DNA of 64,000 nucleotides from Nissolia schottii (GCA_003254905.1 QANU01096639.1:117437-181436), one strand, 5' to 3'. Positions 23,881 to 35,990 are shown, counted from the first letter of the stretch. Notes: generated by a model from the sequence alone, not told the origin. Numbers and translations are program-made.

Positions 23881-25995
23881 CCATGCCCCAACGTCAAGGC
23901 TGCGTCTTCACCTTGGCTGCCGAGGAGGCTCAGAAGGAGGAAGGATTAATCTTAGGTAAGTGTGACATAAATGGAAAATCATTGACTGTATTATATGACT
24001 CAGGAGCTTCGCACTCCTTTATCTCTTATGGCAGTGTGGCAGAGTTACATTTATCTCCCACGATACTACCGTATACTCTGTCGGTGTCAACGCCTACTGC
24101 ACCATCGGTTAAGACATGTCAGGTGTGCTTGAGGTGCCCGTTTTAGCTACAGGAAAGGAAGTTTGTAGCTGACTTGATTTTCCTTCCCTTAGTTGGGTTG
24201 GATATTATACTAGGGATAGATTGGTTGAAGACCAACGGGGTGGTGTTGGATTGCGCCAACAAACTGGTGATTTTCCCTCCGCGAGTCGCGAACTTGTCAA
24301 TTTGGGACGACGAGCTGCCGACATTGTATTGTTACTAGTTAGCGAACCAAGGGTGTGTATTTCTAGCGTCCTCAGAGGTGAAGGCTACGGGTCAGGAGGT
24401 CGAGGCGATTCTGGTAATCTGTGAGTATCCTGATGTTTTTCCCGAGGATATCCCGGAGTTCACTCTGAAGCGGGAAGTAGTGTTCTCTATCGACTTGGTA
24501 CTGGGCGCCAGACCCATCTCTATTGCCCCATATCGTATGTCTCCGTTGGAACTACAGGAATTTAAGAAGCAGTTGGAGGAGTTAATGGGGAAAGGATTCA
24601 TCAGGCCGAGTGCATCACCGTGGGAAGCACCAGTGTTGTTTGTCAAGAAAAAGGATGGCACTATGAGGCTTTGTATCGACTATAGGCAACTAAACAAAGT
24701 GACGATAAAAAACAAGTATCCGTTGCCAAGAATTGACAATCTACTGGATCAGGTAAAAGGAGCTAAGGTGTTCTCAAGGATCGACTTGAGGTCGGGGTAC
24801 CACCAGATACGGGTACGTGAGGAGGATATTGCTAAGACGGAATTCAGATCTCGTTATGGACACTATGAATTCACTGTGATGTCGTTTGGACTGATAAATG
24901 CCCCTGCCATCTTTATGGACTATATGAACCGTATTTTCCATGCCTATATGGATGATTGCGTGATTGTCTTCATAGATGATATCTTGGTGTACTCAAAGAA
25001 TGAAGAAGAGCATGCCCGACACTTGAGGATCGTATTGGCGATCCTGAGGGAAAAGAAGTTGTATGCTAAACAGTCAAAATGCGAGTTCTGGGTAAAGGAA
25101 GTGCAATTTCTAGGGCATGTGGTGTCGGAACAGGGCGTTCCAGTGGACCCTAGTAAAGTTGAAGCAGTGAGGGCGTGGGAGAGACCCACCTCATTTACCG
25201 AGATCCGAAGTTTTCTGGGTTTTGCAGGTTACTATTGACGATTCATCAAGGGATTTTCTCAAATAGCCTTGCCACTAACGAAGTTGACCCGTAAAGGAGT
25301 CAAAATAACATGGTCGCCAGAGTGTGAACGAAGTTTCTTGGAGTTGAAGGAGAAACTGACCACGGCCCCGGTGCTGATATTGCCAGATCCCCAGTCGCCC
25401 TTTGAAGTATATTGCGACACATCGAGAGCAGGGTTAGGATGCGTACTGATGCAACAACGGCAGGTAATCGCGTATGCTTCGAGACAGTTGAGACCCCATG
25501 AGACCAATTACCCTACGCACGACTTGGAATTAGCTGCAGTAGTTTTTGCGCTGAAGATCTGGAGGCATTTCTTGTACGGGGTTCGGTTTGAAGTGTTTTC
25601 CGATCATAAGAGTTTGAAGTACCTCTTTGACCAGAAAGAACTTAATATGAGACAAAGGAGATGGACCGAGTTCTTGAAGGATTATGATTTCGGCCTTAAC
25701 TACCATCCGGGAAAGGCAAACGTGGTGGCTGACGCTCTAAGCCGAAAGTCGTTGCATATGGCCCACCTGATGGTGCGAGAGAGGCAGTTACTCGAGGAGT
25801 TCTGCCATTTTGACCAAACTGTAGCCCGTCGTAGCGACCGTCTGATATTATGTCCCTTACAGATCACGAGCGACTTTAAACAGAGAATCATGGAGGCTCA
25901 TAGATTGTGCCAGGAGGACACTTGGCGCCGTTTTCGCGAGGCCATAGCGGCAGGAAAGGTTAAGGAAGCAACCACAGATCCAGAAGGGATACTAG
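23881..25995 (+). pseudogene. pol of gypsy element 2: PR, RT, RNase H
   Basis: Same frame as gag. Aspartic protease motif [12 protein letters not shown] near 23989-24024 is intact. Stops follow at 24144-24146 and 24336-24338. Reverse transcriptase: [39 protein letters not shown], and catalytic [10 protein letters not shown] near 24968-24997 intact. A TGA at 25236-25238 replaces an expected Arg codon after GFAGYY. RNase H runs to [17 protein letters not shown] at about 25704-25752, a signature of Tekay-type chromoviruses. About 80 further codons enter the integrase N-terminal region and then stop abruptly at 25996, where LTR sequence begins. Integrase and chromodomain are missing. Confidence 0.92.
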
Positions 25996-26858
25996 AATGT
26001 TAGGATAATCCTAGATAACTAGACGAATAATCACCTAAATATGACCAGCACATAAGTGAACATAGGGAATACGTTTAAAGATTCTAAGAAGGTACCGACC
26101 ACAAATAGCTCAGAATACCTTCAGGATGAACTTAGTTATATGAATAGGGAAATCCTCTATCTTGGAATGTCTAAAGGACAAGCCCCTCACCAGTCCAACA
26201 AGAAGGATTGGTTAATGATATGAATGCAGGCTTTGACCTGATACTATGAAGGAAGGAAGAAAAGATGACTGAAAGAACGTGACGTCACAATGTTTTAAAA
26301 GAATGATAAAGAATGAATGAGTCCACACCTGGCCGAGTCAAAGGGTTGACCCCTCGCCATCCCACAAGTTGGATGGTTATTCCTTATCGTTGTTCGATGA
26401 AGTATGACATCGTGCATCCGTCGTTAGCTACCACTCAGGTTATAGCGCTGCTTAGTCATCAACGATACGGAAACAAAAGTAGGTTGTAGCTGAACGACCA
26501 CGACTACATGGGTGGAAAGACTAATGTAATAAGAAGGACGCAACCATAGGGTGCGTAAGAGAACCCCATATTCCCTCATGCATGTTATATGTGATGTATA
26601 CGATGATGGTATATCTATGTGATAAGGCAACGTCAAGTGACAAAGGTTTCACAAGATGGCCTCTATAAGATTATGAGAATCCTAAAGTATGTCTAAGTTA
26701 TGAGATTTCTACGAAATAATATGAATGGTCCCCTAATAATTAGGGCAAAGATTAGAAGAACTCCCAATCACCTAGTAAATTAGATAAAGCTACGCAGGAC
26801 TAGCATGGACAAAAAGAATCAGTAGGGATTTTAGTACACTTTGACACCTAAAGATTTC

Positions 26859-26962
26859 CTGAGCGGCCTGGATCATAAATGAAGTGAACATGGATAGTTA
26901 TTCCCGAGGATATCCCACTGAGGACGCAACGTCCTCATCCCCTACTCATTTATGGTTCCAGG
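26859..26962 (+). other. Conserved two-stem structure, clearest copy
   Basis: Outer arms CCTGGATCATAAATGA and TCATTTATGGTTCCAGG pair almost fully. The inner hairpin is perfect: GAGGAC (26920-26925), loop GCAAC, GTCCTC (26931-26936). Most other copies carry the inner pair as GAGAAC/GTTCTC, a compensatory change. Confidence 0.8.
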
Positions 26963-28600
26963 CGAGTACGACAAATACACCGGAAAGGAAGTGTAACATC
27001 CCGCTTTTCCCTTACTGAAAGCCTTGCCCAAAAAATACATATACAAGCTCTCTATCTAGGTTAAAAATTTAGAAACATAAATTCTTGTGCCAAAAACGTC
27101 CGTAAAGGTAATAGTTTGCGATTTTATGAAAATCTGCAGACACCGCATTTATTAGCTTTCATCACCGGAATTTAATTGTACATCAAAGGTATTTACAAAG
27201 AACACTTTTATGGAAAATAAATTTACCAATACCTTGGATGAACTTAAATTCCCCATTAGGAGAATTACTAGATCACGATGAGGTGATCAGAATATTTTTT
27301 GACTACCTGCACACGCAACACCCAGAAAGCTACGACCAAACACGATCGAATTATGGAACATGGCCAAAATCACCATCCGCCTCATGACTCTCTCTCTCTT
27401 GACAACCACCAAGTATTTGGTCAACAAAGTCAAAGATGACTAAGCATTTTTATCCTAATTCTATTTTGTTTTTCCTTTTCTTTTTTCAATGGAAGTATGT
27501 GGTCAAGAATGGCTCAAGGTCACGGCTTGAGGGCCTGTAAATAGCACTCCCATGGCTTTCATTTCCTAATTTTTTATTTGCTAGCTTTTGCTTAAAACTC
27601 GTTCCATATGTGCACTCCGTCGTTACACTGTCGAAACAGAGAAATTAGCAAGAAAAGCCAAGCACTCTTGGAAATATTTTCACCCCATCATCACCATCAT
27701 CAAAACCTCTGGAAAGTGGGTAAACCTAGCTTACTCACCTCCTTGGTGACTTCTATGTGATTGCTTGTGATTATGTGAAATTACAATGTATTATGTGATA
27801 GATGTTACGTTAATGATTCATGGATAGTTTTGGTGTGTTCTTTGAGCTAGATAATGTTGTATTGTGATTGTTGGAATTTGTGGAGAAGCCCTAAGAAGTG
27901 GGCATGGGAATGGTTTGGAAGAAAGGAAAAAAACAAGATGGTAACTCTAAGTCACGCCTAGGGCGCTGAGCAGCCTGAGTAGGACGCTGAGCGGCTTGGA
28001 GACTAACTCTAGAACATGTTTCAGAAATCTGTTTCTGTAACATTCTGCTTTTTCCCTTAGTAAAAAGTTCACAAAAATAAATATAAAACAATTCCTAAAT
28101 TTATTTAGGAAGGTTAGAATAGGAGTTTTAGGTTAAGAACATCCCTAAAACATAGGGTTTTGTTGTCCTGTGAAATTTTGCAGACAGCGGAAGGGCTATG
28201 TCCGATCATTGGGAATTACCGACACATCAAAAGTATCTGTGAAGAATACTCCTTCGGAGGAAAATTCACAAATGCCTTTAGTTGACCTCATTTCCAAGTT
28301 AAGGGAAATTAGAGGATCGCGACGGTATGATCGGAATATTTTTTGGACGACTGTGTGCGACGTACCGTGACAGCGTGCGACAAAACATGAGCAAAACGGG
28401 ACCGAGAGGACCCAAAATCTGATTGGCCACGTGATGCTAATCAGATTTTTAAGGAAAAATAATAAAATAAGGGTTACTATTCATTGATGTGACCTTTTAT
28501 TTATCTAACCTAATTAAGTAATTAATTAATTAAATTAATAATGGCATAATGGTAATTTTGGGGAAGGGCAAAATGGGAAAATGAAATCAAATTTCGTGGC

Positions 28601-28608
28601 TATAAATA
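28601..28608 (+). promoter_or_regulatory. LTR TATA box
   Basis: TATAAATA within GTGGCTATAAATAG, at the same relative place as in sister LTRs. Confidence 0.6.
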
Positions 28609-29854
28609 GTCATGCCATCAGCCCCTTAATTCACATATAAACCCTATTGGAAGAGTTGAAACTCTGCTCGTGTGTTCTGCAGTCACGCTGCTGAAGCCTG
28701 ACGAAAGCTAGGAAAACGCTCTGTGCTTGGAGGACTGTTCTCCCACATCTTCCTCACCATCCAACTAGCTCTTAAGGAAGTGGGTAACTTAGGCTTGCTC
28801 ACCTCCTTGGTGTTCTTGAGTTTTTTGTGTAATCTTGTGTATGTATGTGTGCTTGTGGATGATTATACTATGCTATGTAAATATGGTTACGCATGTAGAT
28901 GGTTAGGATGACTTTAGGTGACTAGTGATGGATGGAATGAAGTGTTCTAAGCCTTGAAAGAGTATGAAAGTTGGCTGAGGAAAGTTAAAGAAAGTTGGCC
29001 AAACTCTCGAGTTACATGTGTTGAAAGCCCCAGGGTGCTTAGCGGCCTAGGCTATTTCTGAACCCTAACGCGAGAGAGGTTATGCGGTGAGCTTCAGGTC
29101 AAGGGGCTGAGCACCCGAGGCAAGGCGTTGAGTGGACTGTGACCTGGATTCCACGTAAGTTTGGATAAGGATGTCCTAGGACCTGAGGGGGCTCAAGGAA
29201 GCGCTGAGCGGCCAAGGGCACTGGGCGGGCAAGGCAGGGCGTTGAGCAGCCTGAGAACCTTAGGACTCTAACTAGACTTATTCAAAAAGGCTAAGAGAAA
29301 GAAATCAGTTCATGGAACCACATCAATTCATCTGCATCACTTTCAGCCACCTAAGAACGACCAGGCATGATAGGACTATTGACGCCTAGAAGTGCATGCA
29401 TCATGAGGAACGGTTGCTATTAGGGGTAGAGCAACCATAGATAACTAGTATTGAATGACCTAATGTGTAAAGATGATAATTGAATGTAGGGAACTGGTGA
29501 ATTCTTAAGAATGCCCGACCACCAAGGGTCGGTGTACGTTGAAGAAATGACCTAGCTATATAATAGGAAATCCCTCTCTTGGCATGTCATACTTGACAAG
29601 TCCCTTCCCAGTCTAGCAAGAAGGACTGGTTTATGAGTGTGCTACGCAGGCTTTGACCTGAATGCGGGTTTCAACCCGGTACGAGAAAAAAGAAAGTAAG
29701 GAAAGAAAGTAACGCTTGAGCTTTTACGTCATGAAGTTTAAAAGACGGGTAAGATGTCCACGAAGTTCGGATATAAGAAAGAAAGAAAGTCGTCCACGAA
29801 GTTTGGAAGCACACAAGCCCTTAGTCGCTAGTAATACCACAAGGGTACACTCCC

Positions 29855-29876
29855 ACCATTCTACAAGTAGAATGGT
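29855..29876. repeat. Perfect hairpin ACCATTCTAC/GTAGAATGGT
   Basis: Two perfectly complementary 10-nt arms around AA. Homologous positions in other LTRs have different arms that still pair (for example 40309-40330 minus-strand LTR, 26357-26376, 46975-46995, 58969-58988). Confidence 0.85.
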
Positions 29877-30972
29877 TGCAAGCATTATGTGGCTGTATGG
29901 GGATGACGATCCCGTAGTCTACATAGGAGCAAGGACATCCAGTAACGAAAAGGACGCAGCCACAGGCGCGTAAGAGAACCCCCTTTCCCTCGTGCATGAT
30001 ATGTATACGATGAATGTATATGTGTATGATTATGAATGCATTAAGTAACCATCCACTAACACGCACAAGACGGTCCATGTAGTACTGCGAATAATAAGGA
30101 CAAGCGCAAACACCTAGGTAAGTCAAAGATTAGTGATCCTCATCAATTAGTAATGTAGATAAAGCTACTCAGGACAGTAGACCAAATAATAACCAGTAGA
30201 GAGTCTAGTATGCATGAACACATAAAGAACTCTTGAGTGGCTGGAATCATAACCGAGTTAATCATCCCTCATTGGCCATAGTTATCTACTGGGAACAACG
30301 AGTTCTCACCCCCCACTTGCTTGTGATTCCAGGAGAACCCTATGAGCCTTCCGCCGAAGAAGCGGAAGATACTTCACAGTAAGATTAGAAGTTGAGACCC
30401 CGAGACGGGGGACGTCACAGAGACATGGACGTACGCCATTGTGGAGTGCCCTAGCCCTCTGCTGGTAGCACCAGCAGCCCCTGCAAGCCCAGGATCATGA
30501 GCTAACGACCCCATCCTCATTGATGTTGAATAGGAAGAACTCCCTCCCTACGAGAATGACGTAGAAATCGATCCGAACTCTAGGTCTAGAGAGTCGCTTT
30601 TTTCTATCGCCGACAATTCGCGCCCCGCTCCCACGACGATGAAGCTGGACCGTCCACGGTGCAAAGAGACTGGCCAGAGATCCCATAAACTCCCCCAGCT
30701 GAGGCAGACGAACACGCGGAGAATGACTCGATGAGCGAGGACTCTCCAGAAGATGAGGAGGAGGAGAAGGAGGAGGAAGACACTAACCCCGAGCCTGAGG
30801 AGTAATGCTAGAGCCCTATGACCAGTTGATGTCTCTTGTGATCATTTTGCTAACCTGTGCTACCATCACCCCTTTGTGTCTGACTATATAAATATGTATA
30901 TCTGTTAACTACAGTGTTGTATGCACTTGACTACTGTACTATTTGTACTTTCTAGGATTAATGTATCTGTAC

Positions 30973-31014
<42 letters not shown>

Positions 31015-31984
31015 GTAGGATGGTACAATAATTGTAAATTAATGGATAAGGGACCCAATGTGGTACTTTATGCATGGAGGTTTGCTAATTCTTTTATATT
31101 TCTATTGTTCGCCTACTATAGTTCCGTAAACGCACGTACGGAGCCTAAGATATAGCTCTCATGCGCTTGGCTCCTAGTTGAAATATAAAAGTAATTTCAG
31201 GTAAGAAGGAAAGAGGAAAAAAAATAGGGTCCATATTTTGAGATAACAAAACTAATTTCTACAAATAGCTAGGGACTATGAGTACTCCCACACGACAAAT
31301 AACAGCTTAGCGGACGCGGATTATGACTGAAGCGTAAGCTGCTACCTAGGGTGTTACAGTTTCTCTGACTTAGGAGATGACAGGTACCGTTGAGCGGCCC
31401 CTGAGGGGCGCTGAGTAGCCTAAACCCTAGTTCCCATGCACAACCTGGACAGGGTGGACAAATGACCGGGAGTTCTCGTGGGTGTTGAGCAACCTGGAGA
31501 GCTCTAGGTCACTAAGCTAACCTAAACCAGGGGACGAACGATTGCAAAAGTTATCTTGGGTTGCATGTTCCAACAGGCACTTATTCATGTGGTTTACGTG
31601 TAATACTAATACTGGTTATGTTTTATGGCAAAGTGTATCATGAGGACATGGTTTTCACTCAGGTGTTAGGACAATCTTAGATAACTAGAAGTTATCACCT
31701 AACTTTATCAAAGACCATAAATGAACCTTAGGGAAAATGTAAGATCTTAAGAAGGTTCCAGCCACAGAGGGTCCGGTGTACCTTGAAGAAAGTACATAGT
31801 TACATGATTAGGATTATCCCCTCTTTTGGCACGTCCACAAAACAAGCCCCTCACCAGTCTAGCAAGATGAATTGGTCAATGATGTTAAAGTAGGTTTAAG
31901 ACCTAATTTCATGTTAATGTGAAAAGAAAGAAATAAGGAAAGAAAGAAAGAAAGAAAAGATGAATGTTCTAGGATGTGATGTCA

Positions 31985-32200
31985 CAAGTCCCAAAGAATG
32001 TTAAGCATAGCACTCCCGGTAGCATCGAAAGGGCATGTTGGAGAGTAGAAAACACTCCTGGTAGTGTTGAAAGGGCATGGCAAAGAGTGAAGAATACTCC
32101 TGGCAGCATTAAAAGGGCATGCTAAAGAGTAAAGGTACACTTCTGGTAGTACGAAAAGGGCATGCCAGCATGGTGTACATTTCCCAGTCGCATCGAAAGG
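31985..32200 (+). repeat. Hairpin array, CTCCTGGTAG type
   Basis: Four to five units separated by GAAAGGGCATG. One unit near 32045 is a perfect hairpin (AACACT, loop CCTGGT, AGTGTT). Another near 32090 reads AATACT/AGCATT, and one near 32128 has GTAC/GTAC arms. A similar unit reappears after the nested insert near 33760. Confidence 0.65.
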
Positions 32201-32424
32201 GGAGGCTGATAAGTGCCTAATTTTCGTAATTCTTATTAATCAAAATGGCACTTATCCGTTTATGTTTTAAACAAATTACCTAAATAAAGTCTTATGTTTT
32301 GTAGGTTTTATTACATATTATGGAAGATGGATACAAGAATAATAGTGAAGGCTAATCCCTAGAAGAATGGAAGAAAAAGGGCATCAAAAGAAAGGAAACG
32401 AAAATGATCATGGAACAGCAACCT

Positions 32425-32663
32425 CACTCAGCGGATAACACACAAGCGCTCAGCGCTGGAGGCTGGTTCGCTCAGCGGATAAAGCTTACCGCTCAGCGGT
32501 CAAAGCTTCTAGAAAGGGTCCACCGCCAGCATTTATTGCGCCAGGCTGGAGCCGCCACGAATCTCGGCGCCGCCCCTGCAAGCCACAACAGCATTAATTG
32601 AAGCCGCGTAAGCCATCATAATTGACCAAACCGCTCAGCGGCGGTACTCAACCGCTGAGCGGT
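32425..32663. repeat. CGCTCAGCGG word cluster
   Basis: Seven copies of CGCTCAGCGG, its complement CGCTGAGCGG or close variants, in the U3 side of this LTR, just upstream of its TATA box. Confidence 0.85.
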
Positions 32664-32679
32664 CCTCCCAAATTTTCCC

Positions 32680-32687
32680 TATAAATA
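32680..32687 (+). promoter_or_regulatory. LTR TATA box
   Basis: TATAAATA followed by GGGGGG, probable core promoter of the 32207-33736 LTR. Confidence 0.6.
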
Positions 32688-35118
32688 GGGGGGAGGCTGA
32701 GGCATTAGGGCATCACTCAATTCCCTCCTTCCTCCTTCATCATTTCATTCATTTTCCATACTTTCCTAAGCTAAGGTTAGGTAGGAAATTAAGGTTTAGG
32801 AGCTTTCCTTAACGGAAGTGCTGCCAGATTGCTGACGGTTTTGAATCATGGTGGACGTGTGGAGACATTTCACCACCCTTCTCAACCAACCATTACTCTA
32901 AACCTTGTAAGTTGTAAACTAACCATGATGATGGCTAGCTAACTTCTTCTTTGTTGGGATTTGATGTGTATTATTGCTTTAATGTATCCGTCTTAATTCA
33001 TGATTATGACTCTATGATGTTCTATGATTTTTATGATTGATCTTGCACCTAACGCTAACTTTTGTTTAGTGCTTTGATTCTTAACTTGAGACTTACTTGT
33101 TTAAGTGAAAGCTATCCTAAGTAAGTTACTAACCAAGTTAAGTTCAATCTTGCTATTCTTAAAAGTTTGATTTAACGTTTAAATGTTGCGGACGTAAGTT
33201 ACCATCATTTAATCTGACCTAGATCAATTCATTTAGTTCTTAACCGCCATAACTGGAAACCAAGAACTAATCGCTTAAACACCTGTATTACGTCAAGGTA
33301 CTTTGTTAAATTTGTGCAAGGAAATTGGCAATCTAATAAAGGAACTTGTGATCTTAACATGCTCAAATGAGATGATTAAGTTAAGAACTGGTGGCGATAA
33401 AATCAAACGAACTCATAGATCATATTAATTGAATTATTGGTTACATTGAAAGTAATATTACAATTCAAATCCCAACATATTTCTCTACCTGCCTAAACTT
33501 AAGTTATTAATCGTTTTATATTTTATTTTATCGTTTCTTTATTCACTCAAACAAACCAATCACTCTTTACAAGCTTAACGTAGTATCAATCAAAGACTGT
33601 TGTTTTAATCACAATCTCTGTGGATACGATAACACCCGACTTTACTGCAATTGGATCCCTCGAGGATCTGAAAGCTTTAAGAAGGATATTTTAAATTAAC
33701 GAGAGTACAAACCCATTGCGGAAAAAGCTTTCATTAGAGGCCGAGGAAAGCACGAGTCCATTCCTGGTAGCGTCGAAAAGGCAAGCCCCTCACCATCTTG
33801 CAAGGTGGATGGTTATTCCCTACCGTTGATCGATGAATTATGTCGTGGTTAGCTACCATGCTGGTTATAGCACTGCCTGGTCGTCAATGATACGGAAACA
33901 GAAGTAGGTCGTAGTTGAACGGCCACAACTACAAAGGAGGCGAACTAAATTTAACAAGAAGGACGTAACCATTAGGCGTGTAAGAGAATCCTAGACCCCC
34001 TCATGCATAAGATACGTGATGTATGTATATATTTATGTACGTAAGTATGTCTAATATGTAGTACCATCAAGAGAACTCTCGAGATGGCCTATATGAATGT
34101 TGCAGACTACGCGAGTCATGTGAAGTCAATAAAGTTAATAAGCACGAATCCCTAGGTAATAGAAAGATTAGAGATCCCCAGTCACCTAGTGAAGTAGATA
34201 AAGCTACTCAGGATTAGGACGGATAATAATAATCAATAGGAAACCTAGTATGCACGAACACTTAGAGATCTCCTGAGTGGCCTGGATCGTAATCGAGATA
34301 ATGAGAAATTCCCTAAGCTAAAGGTATCCCACGAAGGACGAAATGTTCTCAGCCCCACTCATTTATGACTCCAGGAGCAGACGAGGGTTACGTTGAACAG
34401 CAGGAGGAGCAGTGAAGGGCGGGTACATGAAGCAGCCACCTACGAGGACAAGGCATAAAGAATTTTGGGGATAGGCTAATAAAGTTGTGCACTAGTTAGC
34501 CGTTATGTTTTGTGGTTGGACAATGTATTTTGAAGGGTATGTCGTGTGTATATTAACTATTGTAATACTTATGTGAATTCTTGTAAATAGATGTGATGGA
34601 CCATGTGTTGGTTATTTGTCCGATTGTTCTATGCTTGATTAATAGTTGTAAGCCCAATGCTCTATCGATCGTATTATATATTCTGTTCAAGCGCGGCTCA
34701 TATTTTATGAAATAAACTATGAGAAGAAGAAGTTTGATAATGGTCCATACTTTCCTAACCAAGTATTTCTGAACTTAATAAAGAACTATAAGTATTCCAA
34801 CCAAGTACTTAACAACCTAGTGAGCATTGCGTTCAACTTAAGCGTAAGCAGTTAGCTAGGATGTTACAGGAAGCAACACAGGAGGACTGAAGGTCTCGAC
34901 GTCAAGAGATTCCAAGGAAACAGAAGAACTACAGTCTGTATCAACGCGTCATAGCATTTAGTTATTTTGTATTAGCTAAATGGATTAACTATGCCATCAA
35001 CTTTAAGTGCAGTATTTGTAATATGTAAATATAAACATACGTGCAACTGTTTCTGGACCTGTGTGCATCAATATATTATGCTTTCCATGATGCCTAAGTC
35101 TTATAGACTCTATCGCTT

Positions 35119-35164
<46 letters not shown>

Positions 35165-35387
35165 GTATATGTATGTATGTATGTATATGTATCTTCTCGA
35201 ACACGCATGACTCATAGTTTATGAATCAGTAAAGAAAGGGAGAGGTTTTTAAAACGGTCCATATGTTCAAGTAAGAAATATATTCAAAGAAAAATATAGG
35301 GGGCTAGAAGTAACCCAACCAAAGCAATTAACAACCCTGTGAGCATTGTTTACGACTATAGCGTAAGAAGTTAGCAGGGGTGTTACA

Positions 35388-35990
35388 TAACCTATATTTG
35401 ACCAATTCTAAAGTGATTGTGTCTCATTCATCAATTTTTTGTTCTTAATTACCAGAATGTTTCTTTTATGAATTATGACAAAGATAAGTCATTATTATAT
35501 ATTGGGGGTTTGAAAAAATAATGACTATTAACCTTCCTCACAAAAAAGAAAGAGAAAAATGTTTTTGCCATAGGCGATAAGCATACAATAAACCCTTTTT
35601 GATTTTGGTGAAAAAATGTGATTTTTACAATAATTTGTCTTGAAAGTGCATAATATCAATTTAGGTTTATCTAATTTTTTTGCCCAAATGATCAAGAGAG
35701 ATTATGCTTTAGAAAATGTTTTTATTTTTATTATTTTTTTTGTTTTTGTATTAATTATAAATTGATACTAAAAAGATTGAATAAGATAAAATCATATAAT
35801 TATATATGGTGCACTAAACACATGATAGTATATAAAATTATACAATGTATTTCTTATATTATATTATTAGATTTTTTATTATCATGTCTAATACTATCAA
35901 ATTTTATTTTATACGATATACCACAAACAAGACTATTACATTATCAGTTTAAATATTGTGTACATTGAAAAGATGAAATATATTATTTAC
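35388..35990 (-). other. AT-rich, probable intron 2 remnant of the EDR2-like gene
   Basis: Non-coding and AT-rich. On the minus strand it follows exon 2's donor GTAAATAA at 35990. Exon 3 of the family does not appear before the retrotransposon block ending at 35387. Confidence 0.5.

Larger units (their letters stand above)
28036..31358 (+). mobile_element. Solo gypsy LTR nested in the 26992 LTR
   Basis: A 3323-bp LTR, TGTAACATTCTGC...GGGTGTTACA, with perfect TSD GTTTC (28031-28035, 31359-31363). TATA box 28601-28608, GTGGGTAAC near 28778, CGCTGAGCGG-like words 29035-29262, perfect 10-bp-arm hairpin 29855-29876, two-stem structure 30232-30333, (TA)n at 30978-31015. The region 30440-30810 is GC-richer, but I recognise no protein in it. 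Confidence 0.92.
32207..33736 (+). mobile_element. Solo LTR-like insert, Tat/Athila-type gypsy (tentative)
   Basis: A 1530-bp insert with 5-bp TSD GAGGC (32202-32206, 33737-33741). It starts TGATAAGTGCCTAATTTT and ends AAAAAGCTTTCATTA, so the right terminus is not a clean CA. A 10-bp inverted pair GATAAGTGCC (32208-32217) and GGCACTTATC (32247-32256) sits at the left end. TATA box at 32680. ATCTCTGTGGATACGATAAC near 33614 is a common word near the 3' end of Tat/Athila-group LTRs. CGCTCAGCGG words lie at 32425-32663. A relative starts at 63119. Confidence 0.75.
26992..34868 (+). mobile_element. Gypsy LTR (solo), itself carrying two insertions
   Basis: TGTAACATCCCGC...GGATGTTACA with perfect TSD GGAAG (26987-26991, 34869-34873). 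Removing the nested LTR 28036-31358, the insert 32207-33736 and their TSDs leaves about 3.0 kb, the usual size here. It carries GTGGGTAAA near 27716, CGCTGAGCGG words at 27963-28000 and 31388-31500, a hairpin array with CTCCTGGTAG loops at 31985-32200, and the two-stem structure at 34271-34375. Confidence 0.9.
25996..35387 (+). repeat. Truncated gypsy LTR joined to pol (composite)
   Basis: From about 25996 the sequence becomes the 3' 1.5 kb of a gypsy LTR (GTTAGGATAATCCTAGATAA onward), ending TTAGCAGGGGTGTTACA at 35387. LTR sequence occupies 25996-26991 and 34874-35387. Between them is a nested LTR at 26992-34868. It has a CCATCC/GGATGG hairpin (26357-26376) and the clearest two-stem structure (26859-26962). 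Its 3' end differs strongly from that of the 16181-22663 LTR, so it is probably not the sister LTR. Confidence 0.75.

Noticed and set aside
26859..26962. Hammerhead-type ribozyme in the two-stem structure
   Set aside because: I looked for the CUGANGA and GAAA core around the stems and did not find a consistent one in the copies.
30440..30810. Host gene fragment in the GC-richer part of the 28036 LTR
   Set aside because: The acidic GAGGAGGAG-type run and short frames resemble the same LTR section at 59500-59625. No homologous protein recognised.
32207..33736. Helitron
   Set aside because: A hairpin is present at one end, but the insert has a 5-bp TSD and no CTRR end, and LTR-type words fit better.
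35119..35190. Open frames over a (TA)n/(GTAT)n run
   Set aside because: Microsatellite translation (Ile-Tyr repeats), not a gene.
16181..35387. One intact gypsy element with matching LTRs
   Set aside because: The flanks CCTTT and TAACC do not match, the 3' LTR piece is truncated and of another subfamily.
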